Assembly: GCA_039030335.1 (NCBI GenBank) | Contig: JBCCEJ010000041.1 | Span: 1-51,650, forward strand | From: JBCCEJ01 sp039030335 | GTDB lineage: Bacteria > Pseudomonadota > Gammaproteobacteria > HK1 | DNA length: 51,650 nt | Direction: 5' to 3' | Shown here: positions 1 to 8,335 of the stretch, piece after piece | Layout of the letters: each line of letters opens with the position of its first letter | Position numbering within the stretch: position 1 is the stretch's first letter | Translations under genes and position numbers: made by a program | The notes under the pieces: model-generated | Seen by the model: the letters and a program-made list of their open reading frames with translations, nothing else | Databases searched by the model: none | Told to the model about the DNA's origin: nothing

Positions 1-696
1 CGCGGCCCGTTGTGGTGGGCGGGCCACCACCGGGAGCACCACATGACTTCGGACACCGAAGCAGACCCGCACTCACCGGCCTGGCAGGGCTTCTGGTTCA
101 GTCACACGCTCTGGTTCCTGACGCGCGGAACGCATGCGATGCCGGAACGGCGCGTGCGCGACTGGCTGCGTTATCCGGAACTGGTGTGGCTGGAACGCTT
201 CGACTGGATTCCCTTCGTGATGCTGGCGGCGGGCTGCTTTGGTCTCGGTGCCGTGATCGAAACGCTCTGGCCAGAGTCGGGCACGAGCGGTGCACAGATG
301 CTGGTGGTCGGCTTTTTCTGGTCTACCGTGGCGCTTTATCACGGTACCTACGCGACGAATTCTCTGGCCCACCTCTTTGGCACGCGCCGTTTCGATACTA
401 CGGATGACAGCCGCAACAACTTCTGGGTCGCGCTGATAACGCTCGGCGAGGGGTGGCACAACAATCATCATCACTACCCCGTAGCGGCCCGCCACGGCTT
501 CGTGTGGTGGGAACTCGACATCACCTGGCTCGGCCTTCTCGTTATGCGCAGGCTCGGGCTGATCGCGGATTTCAAGCTGGTGCCCGAGCACGTCATGGCG
601 CGGCAGATAAGCCAGTCTGCCGCGGTCACTGAGAGGGCGGATGACGAAGACGTGAAAATGACGCCCGCGATGGCGACGGAGCAGCAAAGGTCATGA
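1..696 (+). CDS. Fatty acid desaturase, 5'-truncated by window edge
   Basis: This is the C-terminal 231 residues of a membrane di-iron fatty acid desaturase of the stearoyl-CoA/delta-9 type; the reading frame is open from base 1, so the start lies outside. The second histidine box (HREHH, near residue 16 of the visible part) and the third box (HNNHHHYP, near residue 153) are both present, as is a hydrophobic pair of segments between them. The enzyme would insert a double bond into a membrane acyl chain using O2. It ends in ATGA overlap with the next gene (stop 694-696, start 693), so it is translationally coupled to the lipid-modification operon that follows. The first His box is not visible. 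The acyl substrate and position cannot be told from the sequence. Confidence 0.9.
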   Translation, partial: RGPLWWAGHHREHHMTSDTEADPHSPAWQGFWFSHTLWFLTRGTHAMPERRVRDWLRYPELVWLERFDWIPFVMLAAGCFGLGAVIETLWPESGTSGAQMLVVGFFWSTVALYHGTYATNSLAHLFGTRRFDTTDDSRNNFWVALITLGEGWHNNHHHYPVAARHGFVWWELDITWLGLLVMRRLGLIADFKLVPEHVMARQISQSAAVTERADDEDVKMTPAMATEQQRS

Positions 697-1949
697 ATAT
701 CGCAATCATCGGTGCGGGCATCGCTGGACTGACGAGCGCCTACACACTATCGCGGCGCCACCGCGTTACAGTCTTCGAGGCCGGGCACTACGCGGGCGGG
801 CATGCCAATACGGTGGACGTTGAAGATGCCGGCAAGACCATACCAGTCGATACCGGTTTCATCGTGTTCAACCGCCCCAACTATCCGTCGCTTTGCCGCT
901 TGTTCGAACACCTTGGGGTTGCGTCTCACGACAGTGACATGAGCTTCGCGGTGCGTTGTGAGCGAACCGGGCGTGAGTGGAATGGCGGTTCCATGAATCA
1001 GGTATTCGCGCAGCGCCGCAACCTCATGCGACCGTCGCACTGGCGCATGCTGCGCGACATCCTCCGATTTCACGACGAGGCTGAGTCCGCGCTCGAAACC
1101 CTCGATGACCAGATCACTGTGGAGACCTGGATCGATACACACGGGTATTCGACGCCGTTTGCGCAGTACTACCTGTTGCCGCTCGGCGCGTCGCTCTGGT
1201 CTTGCAGCGCTGGTCACTTCGAGCGCTTTCCGATGCGTTTCGTGCTGGAGTTCCTGCGCAACCATCACATGTTGCAAGTCAATGACCGGCCGGTCTGGCG
1301 TACCGTTACCGGCGGTTCGCGCGAGTATGTGAAACAGATAATTCAGCCGTTCTACGAGCGGCTGCATCTGAACTGTCCCGTGGCACATGTACGTCGTGCC
1401 GTCACCGGGGTTGACGTGACGCTCGCGAACGGTCACCAGGAGCGCTTTGATGAGGTCATCCTCGCCTGTCACGCCGACCAGGCTTTACGTCTCCTGGCCG
1501 AACCCGATGCGGCCGAACACGAAATACTGAGTCACTTCCCGTACCAGCAGAACACCGCCGTGCTGCACACCGATGAAAGCCTGTTGCCACGGCGCAAGCG
1601 AGCCTGGGCGAGCTGGAATTTCACCATCCCTGCGCAGGCCTCAGATGCGGTGAATGTGACTTACAACATGAACCTGCTGCAGAAGCTGGACGCGCGAAAT
1701 ACCTGGTGCGTCACGCTGAATCCGGGTTCGCGCATCGACCCCGCGCACATCGCCCGACGTTTCGTCTACGACCACCCGATGTTCACGCCCGGACGCTCGG
1801 AGGCGCAGGCGCGCCATGCGGAGCTGGTCCGGCGGCGCGGTATCTCCTACTGCGGAGCTTACTGGGGCTTTGGTTTCCACGAGGATGGTGCGCGCAGTGC
1901 GCTCGACGTGTGTGCGGCCTTCGATGCCGACCTGAGGCTGGCGGCGTGA
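693..1949 (+). CDS. FAD-dependent amine-oxidase-like oxidoreductase (COG2907)
   Basis: A 418-residue flavoprotein that starts with a Rossmann motif (IAIIGAGIAGLTSA, residues 3-16) followed by the acidic FAD-ribose residue in FEAG and a GGHANT stretch typical of the COG2907 group of predicted NAD/FAD-binding proteins. Members of this group are repeatedly found beside DUF1365 and cyclopropane fatty acid synthase genes, as here. The chemistry is not established; an oxidation or desaturation of a lipid acyl chain is the likely role by context. It overlaps its neighbours on both sides (ATGA at 693, GTGA at 1946), which argues for fixed stoichiometry with them. Cytoplasmic or membrane-peripheral; no transmembrane helix is evident. 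Confidence 0.85.
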   Translation: MNIAIIGAGIAGLTSAYTLSRRHRVTVFEAGHYAGGHANTVDVEDAGKTIPVDTGFIVFNRPNYPSLCRLFEHLGVASHDSDMSFAVRCERTGREWNGGSMNQVFAQRRNLMRPSHWRMLRDILRFHDEAESALETLDDQITVETWIDTHGYSTPFAQYYLLPLGASLWSCSAGHFERFPMRFVLEFLRNHHMLQVNDRPVWRTVTGGSREYVKQIIQPFYERLHLNCPVAHVRRAVTGVDVTLANGHQERFDEVILACHADQALRLLAEPDAAEHEILSHFPYQQNTAVLHTDESLLPRRKRAWASWNFTIPAQASDAVNVTYNMNLLQKLDARNTWCVTLNPGSRIDPAHIARRFVYDHPMFTPGRSEAQARHAELVRRRGISYCGAYWGFGFHEDGARSALDVCAAFDADLRLAA

Positions 1950-2716
1950 ACAGCTTTCTCTACCAGGGATTGGTGCGGCATCATCGACTGCGGCCAACGC
2001 CGCATCGTCTGACGCAACGCCTGGCGATGTTCTATCTCGATTTGGACGACATCCCAGGGGCGCTGGAATTTGGCCGTCTCGCATCTGCGACACGGCGTGC
2101 CTTCATCCGTTTTCGCCGTAGCGATTATCTGGGCGCCGCCGTCGATGATCTGCGCGGCTCCGTCCGCGCCCGCGTGCAAACTCACTCGGGCGTGTGGCCG
2201 GCTGGACCCATACGGCTGCTCACTCATCCGCGCGTCCTCGGCCACTGCTTCAACCCGGTGAGCTTTTATTACGTCTTCGACGACGCCGACGAATCGGTAG
2301 ATTTCATCGTAGCGGAGATCACCAACACGCCCTGGCACGAGCGGCACGCCTACGTGCTGGATTGCCGCAACCAGTTTGCCGACAAGGGTTTTCACTTCGC
2401 CTTCGACAAAGACTTCCACGTGTCCCCATTCATGCCAATGCAGCAACGCTACAGCTGGCGGCTATGGGAACCCGGCTCGCGACTGCGCGTTCACATGGAA
2501 AATCTCGAAGGCGCGCAGAAAGTCTTCAGCGCCACGATGGTTATGCGGCGTCATGCGCTGGACGCCGCGACGTTACGCCACTACGCGCTGCGATTCCCGC
2601 TGATGACTGCTCAGGTCACGGGCGGGATCTACTGGAACGCGCTGCAACTGTGGTTGAAGCGCACACCCTTCTATTCACATCCCAAGCATCTGGTCAGAAC
2701 CGAGGTGGGCCAATGA
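1946..2716 (+). CDS. DUF1365 family protein
   Basis: A 256-residue protein of the DUF1365 family. The N-terminus NSFLYQGLVRHHRLRPTPHR matches the conserved opening of that family, and the central PVSFYYVFD and ITNTPWHERHAY motifs are also typical. I chose the GTG at 1946, which overlaps the TGA of the preceding gene and gives the family's normal N-terminus; the open frame extends upstream but only inside the preceding gene. The function is unknown. The constant association with a CFA-synthase-like methyltransferase and COG2907 flavoprotein points to a step in modified fatty acid formation. The stop overlaps the ATG of the next gene (ATGA at 2713). Confidence 0.87.
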   Translation: MNSFLYQGLVRHHRLRPTPHRLTQRLAMFYLDLDDIPGALEFGRLASATRRAFIRFRRSDYLGAAVDDLRGSVRARVQTHSGVWPAGPIRLLTHPRVLGHCFNPVSFYYVFDDADESVDFIVAEITNTPWHERHAYVLDCRNQFADKGFHFAFDKDFHVSPFMPMQQRYSWRLWEPGSRLRVHMENLEGAQKVFSATMVMRRHALDAATLRHYALRFPLMTAQVTGGIYWNALQLWLKRTPFYSHPKHLVRTEVGQ

Positions 2717-4002
2717 CTGTAAACACACTTACGGCATCGTCGATCGATCAAAACGCCTCGCGCTCCTGGTTTGCCAGGCAGTGCCGCGAGTTGCTGAAGC
2801 GCAAGCTCATGACGATTCAGGATGGCAGGCTCGACGTTACCGACCCGTGGGGCGAGTGGAGTGCCGGTGAACCCGGCCCGTTGGACGCCACTCTTCGTGT
2901 TCGCGATGGCGGCTTCTATGTTGACGCGGTATCCGAAGGCAGCCTCGGCGTTGCAGATGCCTGGATCGGCGGGCGCTGGGATACCGACGACCTGACGATG
3001 TTGCTCAGGCTGATGGTGCGCAACATGTCTGCTGTGGACCAGCTCGAAGGCGGCATGGCTACCATCGCCAACGGCCTCGCCAGCGTGCGTCACTGGTTTA
3101 ACCGCAATTCGAAGACGGGCAGCACGCGCAACATTCACGCGCACTACGATCTCGGCAACGACCTGTTCGAGCAGTTTCTTGACAATTCAATGACGTACTC
3201 GTCCGCCGTCTACGCCGAGGATGAGTTCTCGCTCGACCAGGCGCAGTTCGAGAAGCTCGACCGGATCTGTCGCAAGCTGCGGCTGTCGCCGGCCGACCAT
3301 GTCCTGGAGATCGGTACCGGCTGGGGCAGCTTCGCCATGCATGCCGCCCGGCACTACGGCGCGCGCGTAACGACGACGACGATTTCGCGCGAACAATTCG
3401 AACTCGCTGAAGGACGCGTGCGCAAAGCCGGTCTGCAGGACCGCATCGACATCTTGCTGAGCGACTACCGGGACTTGAATGGGCACTACGACAAGCTGGT
3501 ATCGATCGAGATGATCGAAGCCGTTGGACATGCCTACCTACCCGAGTATTTCGCAACATGCGCCAGACGTCTCAAGCCAGACGGTGCCATGTTGCTGCAG
3601 GCGATCACGATGCCCGATCAACGCTACTCGCGTTATCTGAAATCCGCCGACTTCATCCAGACGACGGTGTTTCCCGGCAGCTGCTGTCCGGCGCTGACAG
3701 CGATACTCGGCGCGGTCCGCGACCACACGGACTTTCGCGTCGGACACCTGGAAGACATTGGGCCGCACTACGCACGCACGCTGAGAGAATGGCGTGAGCG
3801 CTTCGAAGAGCGCAGCGCACAGGTAAGCGAGCTCGGCTATGACGCCGCGTTTCAGCGGATGTGGCGCTATTACCTCGCTTACTGTGAAGCAGGATTCGAA
3901 GAGCGCTACACCGGCACCGTGCAGTTGTTGCTGGATAAACCCGGGCGACGCGTAACGCCCGTTCTGGGTCGTTTCGAGCACCCCGCAAGCGCTACGGATT
4001 GA
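2713..4002 (+). CDS. Cyclopropane-fatty-acyl-phospholipid synthase family methyltransferase
   Basis: A 429-residue SAM-dependent methyltransferase of the CFA synthase family. The lipid-facing motif HYDLGNDLFEQFLDNSMTYS lies at about 144-163, the SAM-binding glycine loop LEIGTGWGSFA at about 198-208, and the EMIEAVG catalytic-loop motif at about 266-272. FPGSCCP near 320-326 corresponds to the cysteine segment of the E. coli enzyme. It would transfer a methylene or methyl group from SAM to the double bond of an unsaturated phospholipid acyl chain, at the inner membrane. The preceding desaturase, flavoprotein and DUF1365 genes suggest it makes a methyl-branched, cyclopropane or furan-type fatty acid rather than acting alone. 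The start overlaps the preceding stop. Confidence 0.92.
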   Translation: MTVNTLTASSIDQNASRSWFARQCRELLKRKLMTIQDGRLDVTDPWGEWSAGEPGPLDATLRVRDGGFYVDAVSEGSLGVADAWIGGRWDTDDLTMLLRLMVRNMSAVDQLEGGMATIANGLASVRHWFNRNSKTGSTRNIHAHYDLGNDLFEQFLDNSMTYSSAVYAEDEFSLDQAQFEKLDRICRKLRLSPADHVLEIGTGWGSFAMHAARHYGARVTTTTISREQFELAEGRVRKAGLQDRIDILLSDYRDLNGHYDKLVSIEMIEAVGHAYLPEYFATCARRLKPDGAMLLQAITMPDQRYSRYLKSADFIQTTVFPGSCCPALTAILGAVRDHTDFRVGHLEDIGPHYARTLREWRERFEERSAQVSELGYDAAFQRMWRYYLAYCEAGFEERYTGTVQLLLDKPGRRVTPVLGRFEHPASATD

Positions 4003-4008
4003 ACCCCG

Positions 4009-4548
4009 TTGATTCGCTTGTTCTTGAATTTCGCCGGCTTTCAGATCGTCTGGTGGATAGCCGTACTCGGCGCCGCGGCCGGCCAGGGAAGCTACGGCGT
4101 TGCGGCAGCCGTGACGTTTGCCGTACTGCATTTTGGACTGCTGCGGCCGCCCGATGGTGAGCACTGGCTGGTCGCCATGACGTTGCTGGTCGGAGCCATG
4201 CTCGATTCATCTCAGTTCCAGCTTCAGTTGCTGCAGTTGCCCGGACCCGCCACCGCGAATCACGCGCCGGTCTGGCTGGTTTCGCTGTGGCTGGCACTGG
4301 GGCTGACCCTGCGGCATTCGCTCAGCTGGATGGAACGGCGCCCGCTACTCGCCGGTTTGCTTGGCTTGATAGCAGCGCCTGTCGCTTATCACGGTGGCGC
4401 CGCGTTGGGTGCGTTGGCGCCGCTGGAATTGATGTCGACGGTTAGCGTCGGTCTTGCGTACGCGTTGGCATTGCCAGCGCTCGGTTGGTTTTCCGTCTGG
4501 CTTCGAACAAACAGGCGACCGCTTGCGTCGCCGGGAGCTGAGTCATGA
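4009..4548 (+). CDS. DUF2878 family membrane protein
   Basis: A 179-residue integral membrane protein of the DUF2878 family, with about five or six hydrophobic segments and the family's N-terminal NFAGFQIVWW pattern. The TTG at 4009, six bases after the previous stop, is the only start that keeps this N-terminus. Function is unknown; it belongs to the conserved neighbourhood of CFA-synthase-like lipid operons. The stop overlaps the start of the DUF1295 gene (ATGA at 4545). Confidence 0.82.
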   Translation: MIRLFLNFAGFQIVWWIAVLGAAAGQGSYGVAAAVTFAVLHFGLLRPPDGEHWLVAMTLLVGAMLDSSQFQLQLLQLPGPATANHAPVWLVSLWLALGLTLRHSLSWMERRPLLAGLLGLIAAPVAYHGGAALGALAPLELMSTVSVGLAYALALPALGWFSVWLRTNRRPLASPGAES

Positions 4549-5354
4549 GTTTGTGGCAACTGGCTTTGGTGGCATGGGGTGTGATGGCACTCGTCATGCT
4601 GGTGCTCTGGGCAATCCAGTGTCGGACGCGCAACGCCGGCACCGTCGATGTGGCGTGGGCTTTTGGAACCGGCGCGGTGGGTGTCTGGTTTGCGCTCGGC
4701 GGTACTGGTGAGAGTGATGCGCGAAAATGGCTGGTTGCTGCGCTGATCGCGATCTGGGGCGTGCGGCTCGGGGCATTTCTCTACAAGCGGGTTATGAGTG
4801 AGGCTGAAGACGGCCGCTATCGGTACCTCCGCGAATATCTCGGTGAGCGGGCGAACCTGTTCCATTTCGGTTTCTATCAGGTACAGGCGACCTGGACTCT
4901 GCTGTTCGCACTACCGGTGTGGGCCGCGGCAGCCGCCCCTGGTGCAGGGCTCGCGTGGACGGATGCTCTGGGCGTCGCGATCTGGATAGCCGCAGTGGCC
5001 GGTGAAAGTGTTGCTGACGGTCAGCTCGCAAGGTTTAAACAGGATCCCGCCAACAAGGGCAAGATCTGCGATGTGGGCCTGTGGCGCTGGTCGCGGCACC
5101 CGAACTACTTCTTCGAGTGGTTTCACTGGTTCGCCTTCCTGGCGTTCGCGGCGGCGTCGCCGTATTGGTGGGTGCCGGCGCTCGGCATCGTCTCGGTGTA
5201 CGTGTTCGTAGTTCACATCACCGGGATCCCGTGGACCGAGCAGCAGAACCTGCGTTCCAAGGGCGACGCCTACGTGGAGTATCAACGCACGACCTCGAAG
5301 TTCTTCCTGTGGCCGCCGCGTAGCACGGGCGCCGCGGTGGAGAGTAGCGGATGA
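4545..5354 (+). CDS. DUF1295 family membrane protein (steroid 5-alpha-reductase-like)
   Basis: A 269-residue polytopic membrane protein of the DUF1295 family, a relative of steroid 5-alpha-reductases and isoprenylcysteine methyltransferases. The C-terminal motif RHPNYFFEWFHW (residues about 184-195) and the later TGIPWTEQQNLRSKGDAY stretch are the family's cofactor-binding signature. Family logic suggests NADPH-dependent reduction or a methyl transfer on a lipid double bond; this particular protein's activity is unproven. Overlap with the genes before (ATGA at 4545) and after (ATGA at 5351) ties it to the lipid operon. Confidence 0.87.
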   Translation: MSLWQLALVAWGVMALVMLVLWAIQCRTRNAGTVDVAWAFGTGAVGVWFALGGTGESDARKWLVAALIAIWGVRLGAFLYKRVMSEAEDGRYRYLREYLGERANLFHFGFYQVQATWTLLFALPVWAAAAAPGAGLAWTDALGVAIWIAAVAGESVADGQLARFKQDPANKGKICDVGLWRWSRHPNYFFEWFHWFAFLAFAAASPYWWVPALGIVSVYVFVVHITGIPWTEQQNLRSKGDAYVEYQRTTSKFFLWPPRSTGAAVESSG

Positions 5355-5713
5355 CCTCTGCACCGTCCGGCACGGCAATGCCGCGGTGGCTGATCGCAAT
5401 CGCGGCCGGCGTGTTCGTGGTTCTGGCGGGTTCCATCGGTTGGGCCTCCACGAATGGCGCGTTGGGCGATGAGTTCCCGGCGCTGGTCGCGATGCCCTGG
5501 GGATTCGTCACCGTGGTTGACCTGTACGCGGGTCTCGTGCTGGTTGCTGCATGGGTCGTCTGGCGCGAGCCGCGGTGGCCTGTGGCGCTCTTGTGGACGC
5601 TCGCTTTATTTTCCTTCGGCAATCTCGCGACCTGTGTGTATCTACTGCTGGCACTGCGCCAGAGCCGTGGCGATGCACGGGACTTCTGGTTCGGCCACCG
5701 CGCCATCAGCTGA
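5351..5713 (+). CDS. Small membrane protein, DUF1475-like
   Basis: A 120-residue protein with three hydrophobic segments (about 12-33, 56-77 and 83-105). The sequence MPWGFVTVVDLYAGLVLVAAW followed by SFGNLATCVYLLLAL resembles DUF1475 proteins; this assignment is from memory of the family and is tentative. It is the last gene of the lipid operon and overlaps the preceding stop. No enzymatic motif is visible; it may be an accessory subunit. Confidence 0.7.
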   Translation: MTSAPSGTAMPRWLIAIAAGVFVVLAGSIGWASTNGALGDEFPALVAMPWGFVTVVDLYAGLVLVAAWVVWREPRWPVALLWTLALFSFGNLATCVYLLLALRQSRGDARDFWFGHRAIS

Positions 5714-5750
5714 CTGAATCCGGCACGCAAAAGCGGGTAGCGGGCGTCGC

Positions 5751-5765
5751 GCCCCAGCTTGGGGC
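5751..5765 (+). repeat. Short perfect hairpin after the lipid operon
   Basis: GCCCCA and TGGGGC form a perfect 6-bp inverted repeat with a three-base loop, 38 bases after the last lipid-operon stop. It is followed by AAAAT, not a T-run, so it is not a canonical forward terminator. It may mark the operon boundary. Confidence 0.35.
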
Positions 5766-5801
5766 AAAATGCGCGGGATCTGTCGTTCGAGAGCTGCGCC
5801 G

Positions 5802-6968
5802 ATGTCCGGGTCCGATTCCACGTTTGATTACGCGTATTCACACCCGGTTATCCGTATAAGTTCGAAGCGCTTCGACCGGTCACCCTTCATGCCGCGCTGG
5901 TACACGCCGGAGACCATCTGCGGAATCTACGCGCGGCGGCTTTACCCGCTGAGTACCGGGCTGGATACGGGTACCGGCTATTGGACGCTGCGCGAACGGG
6001 TTGCTCTGTTCGATGTGCCGGAGCGCCCGATCGAGATCGCGGGCCCGGACGCGGTGGCGTTGCTGGAGGACGTATTCACGCGTCCCGTGTCCGATCTCAA
6101 ATTGCTGCGCGCGCGGTACGCGATCGCCTGCAATGCAGCTGGCGGCATGATCATGGATGGCGTGCTGATCCGCCTCGACGCCGATCGGTTCTGGTATGTG
6201 GAGGCGAACGGTGAGTTCGAAACCTGGCTGGATGCGGTTGGTCTTGGCCGGCGAGTTTCGGTTAGCGATCCGCGTGCGCATGTGCTGCAGGTGCAGGGGC
6301 CGCGCAGTTTCGACGTGCTACGCGCACTCGCTGAAGGTTCATTGCCAGAGCCGTTTGGGTTCTTTCACGCTATGTGGTTGTCGTTTGCCGGTCAGCGCGT
6401 GCTGGTCACCCGATCGGGCTGGACCGGCGAGTCGGGTTTCGAGATCTACGTCACGCCGGAAGTCGACTCACTCGGGCTTTGGGACTGGTTGCTGGACGTT
6501 GGGCAGCCGTACGGGCTCGCATTCGCGGCAGCCGACGTTATGGGGATTCGACGTCTCGAAGCCGGCATTCTCGATTACGGCACCGATCTGGACGCGAGTC
6601 TGACCCCGTTCGCCGCCGGCCTTGGCCAGTTCGTCGATTTTGACAAGCCCGAGTTCATCGGCCGCAGCGCATTACTGGCCGCGTCTCGGGAGGTGCGCCT
6701 GACCGGGTTGCGCACGACCGATCCCATACCTGCTGCCGGCGCCGAAGTCTGGAAGGAAGGTGCCCGTGCCGGGCGCATGACGGCTGCGACCTGGTCGCCA
6801 TCGCTGCGATGCTCCATCGGTTACGTCATCTTCGACGACGCGCGCCATGCGACGAGCGGGACGCAGGTTGAAGTTGTCGGACCAGACCTTGAGCGGCACC
6901 CAGGCGTGGTGGCGTCGTTGCCGTTTCTGGATCCTGAAAAGCGCCTGCTGCGCGGCTTGCCGCTATGA
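5802..6968 (+). CDS. GcvT-fold aminomethyltransferase/demethylase-like protein
   Basis: A 388-residue protein with the glycine-cleavage T-protein fold: YWTLRERVALFDV near the N-terminus, YAIACNAAGGMIMDG (the tetrahydrofolate-facing loop, last Asp kept), the VQGPRSFDVL motif, SGWTGESGFEIY, and the C-terminal beta-barrel beginning around residue 285. The family includes glycine cleavage T-protein, the folate domains of sarcosine and dimethylglycine oxidases, and the DMSP demethylase DmdA. It has no H-, P- or L-protein genes nearby, so it is more likely a stand-alone folate-dependent demethylase than part of glycine cleavage. The ATG at 5802 gives a normal N-terminus; an upstream ATG at 5769 is possible. 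It opens the catabolic island. Confidence 0.85.
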   Translation: MSGSDSTFDYAYSHPVIRISSKRFDRSPFMPRWYTPETICGIYARRLYPLSTGLDTGTGYWTLRERVALFDVPERPIEIAGPDAVALLEDVFTRPVSDLKLLRARYAIACNAAGGMIMDGVLIRLDADRFWYVEANGEFETWLDAVGLGRRVSVSDPRAHVLQVQGPRSFDVLRALAEGSLPEPFGFFHAMWLSFAGQRVLVTRSGWTGESGFEIYVTPEVDSLGLWDWLLDVGQPYGLAFAAADVMGIRRLEAGILDYGTDLDASLTPFAAGLGQFVDFDKPEFIGRSALLAASREVRLTGLRTTDPIPAAGAEVWKEGARAGRMTAATWSPSLRCSIGYVIFDDARHATSGTQVEVVGPDLERHPGVVASLPFLDPEKRLLRGLPL

Positions 6969-7005
6969 GGCCGGCCACTGCTATCCCGCGCGGTCGGCAA
7001 CACCT

Positions 7006-8268
7006 TTGACCTCTGCGTCAGGCGCGCCGCGGCCGGGTTTGCTGGCCGCTTTCGCGGTGCGCGGATACCGCTTTCAATATAGCTCCGATCTGCTGGTCGC
7101 CTGGGCTATCGAGATCGAAGTCATCGTGCTGGCGTGGTATGTGCTGGTCGCCACCGACTCGCCATTTCTCGTGGCGCTGCTGGGTGCTCTGCGCTTCCTC
7201 GGTACGCTCATCTCACCGTTTCTGGGCGCGTTCGCCGACCGCGTACCGCGGCGCGCACTCTTGAGCGTCATACGCGCCGTGTTCGCCTGCCTCGGCAGCG
7301 CCCTGCTGATCCTCGCAGTAGCTGATGCGATGGCGCCGTGGGCTGCCTTTGTTGCGGTCTCGGTCGCTGGCCTGCTGCGCCCGGCGGACATGATGCTGCG
7401 CCAGTCGCTGATTGCAGACGTGGTGCCGCGCGCCGTGCTGACCAATGCGATGGGCTTCTTTCGTATGACGATAGACAGCTCGCGCATGTTCGGCGCGCTG
7501 GCCGGAGCGGGCATGCTGAGCGTTCTGGGGATCGCCGCGACATACGGCCTGGTCGCAACGCTCTACGTGATGAGCCTCGCCCTGCTGTTGATCGCCGGGC
7601 GGCGAGTGCAGACCTCCACAACGACCGCAAAGGGCAGCGCGGGTCTGCGCGAGACATGGGAACAGCTCAAAGCCGGTTGGACACTCGCGTGCGAACGCCC
7701 GGCAATCTGGTACCTGCTGTGGCTCGCATTCGTTGTCAACGTCACGGTCCTGTCGATCACCGGTGGTATGTTGCCAGTCGTCGCACGCGACACCTTTGGC
7801 ATGGGTGCAGGCGGACTCGGCATTCTTGCGGCGACGTTCGCAGGCGGCGCCCTGGTTGGGTCGACGCTGGTCGCAACCTGGCTTCGCGGCGTCGCGCCGG
7901 AGTACCTGATGTGGCGTTTTGCCGTGGTCTGGCATGTCCTGATGGCGTTGTTTGCCGCCGTCGGAGATCCAACCACTGGGACGTTGTTCCTGGGTGCGAT
8001 CGGGATCGTATCCAGTCTCGTCATGGTGCCGATGTCGTCGGCTTTGTTGCTGACGACGCCCGAGGCCTATCGCGGTCGCATCATGGGCTTGCGTCAGCTG
8101 GCCGTGTTCGGTTTGCCGCTGGGTCTGTTGCTGGGCGGTACATTGACGGAGTGGCTCGGGGTGCAATCCGCACTGCTCCTGTACGGTGCCCTGGGGGCAG
8201 TTGTCTGCTCGATACTATTTTGGCTCAGGACTCGCGCCGCGCCTCAGGACAACCTCCCGGTGCCCTGA
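7006..8268 (+). CDS. MFS transporter (enterobactin-exporter-like group)
   Basis: About 420 residues and close to 12 transmembrane segments, with the MFS loop 2-3 motif visible as GAFADRVPRRALL and a long central cytoplasmic loop after helix 6. It resembles the MFS_3/EntS-like group, which are usually exporters. The start is uncertain: the open frame runs back to 6847 inside the GcvT gene, and I chose the TTG at 7006, which places a short tail before the first hydrophobic segment; the TTG at 7039 and GTG at 7057 are alternatives. It is the only recognisable transporter in the island, so it may carry the substrate or a product. Confidence 0.8.
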   Translation: MTSASGAPRPGLLAAFAVRGYRFQYSSDLLVAWAIEIEVIVLAWYVLVATDSPFLVALLGALRFLGTLISPFLGAFADRVPRRALLSVIRAVFACLGSALLILAVADAMAPWAAFVAVSVAGLLRPADMMLRQSLIADVVPRAVLTNAMGFFRMTIDSSRMFGALAGAGMLSVLGIAATYGLVATLYVMSLALLLIAGRRVQTSTTTAKGSAGLRETWEQLKAGWTLACERPAIWYLLWLAFVVNVTVLSITGGMLPVVARDTFGMGAGGLGILAATFAGGALVGSTLVATWLRGVAPEYLMWRFAVVWHVLMALFAAVGDPTTGTLFLGAIGIVSSLVMVPMSSALLLTTPEAYRGRIMGLRQLAVFGLPLGLLLGGTLTEWLGVQSALLLYGALGAVVCSILFWLRTRAAPQDNLPVP

Positions 8269-8335
8269 CCCCGCAGTCCGGGTAATGCGTTTTGGCTCTT
8301 CTCGCGGCACAGCAGCGAGGCAACAGGAAAACTCT

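Noticed and set aside
73..687. Long minus-strand frame opposite the desaturase
   Set aside because: It is a shadow of a high-GC gene; the plus frame carries the His boxes.
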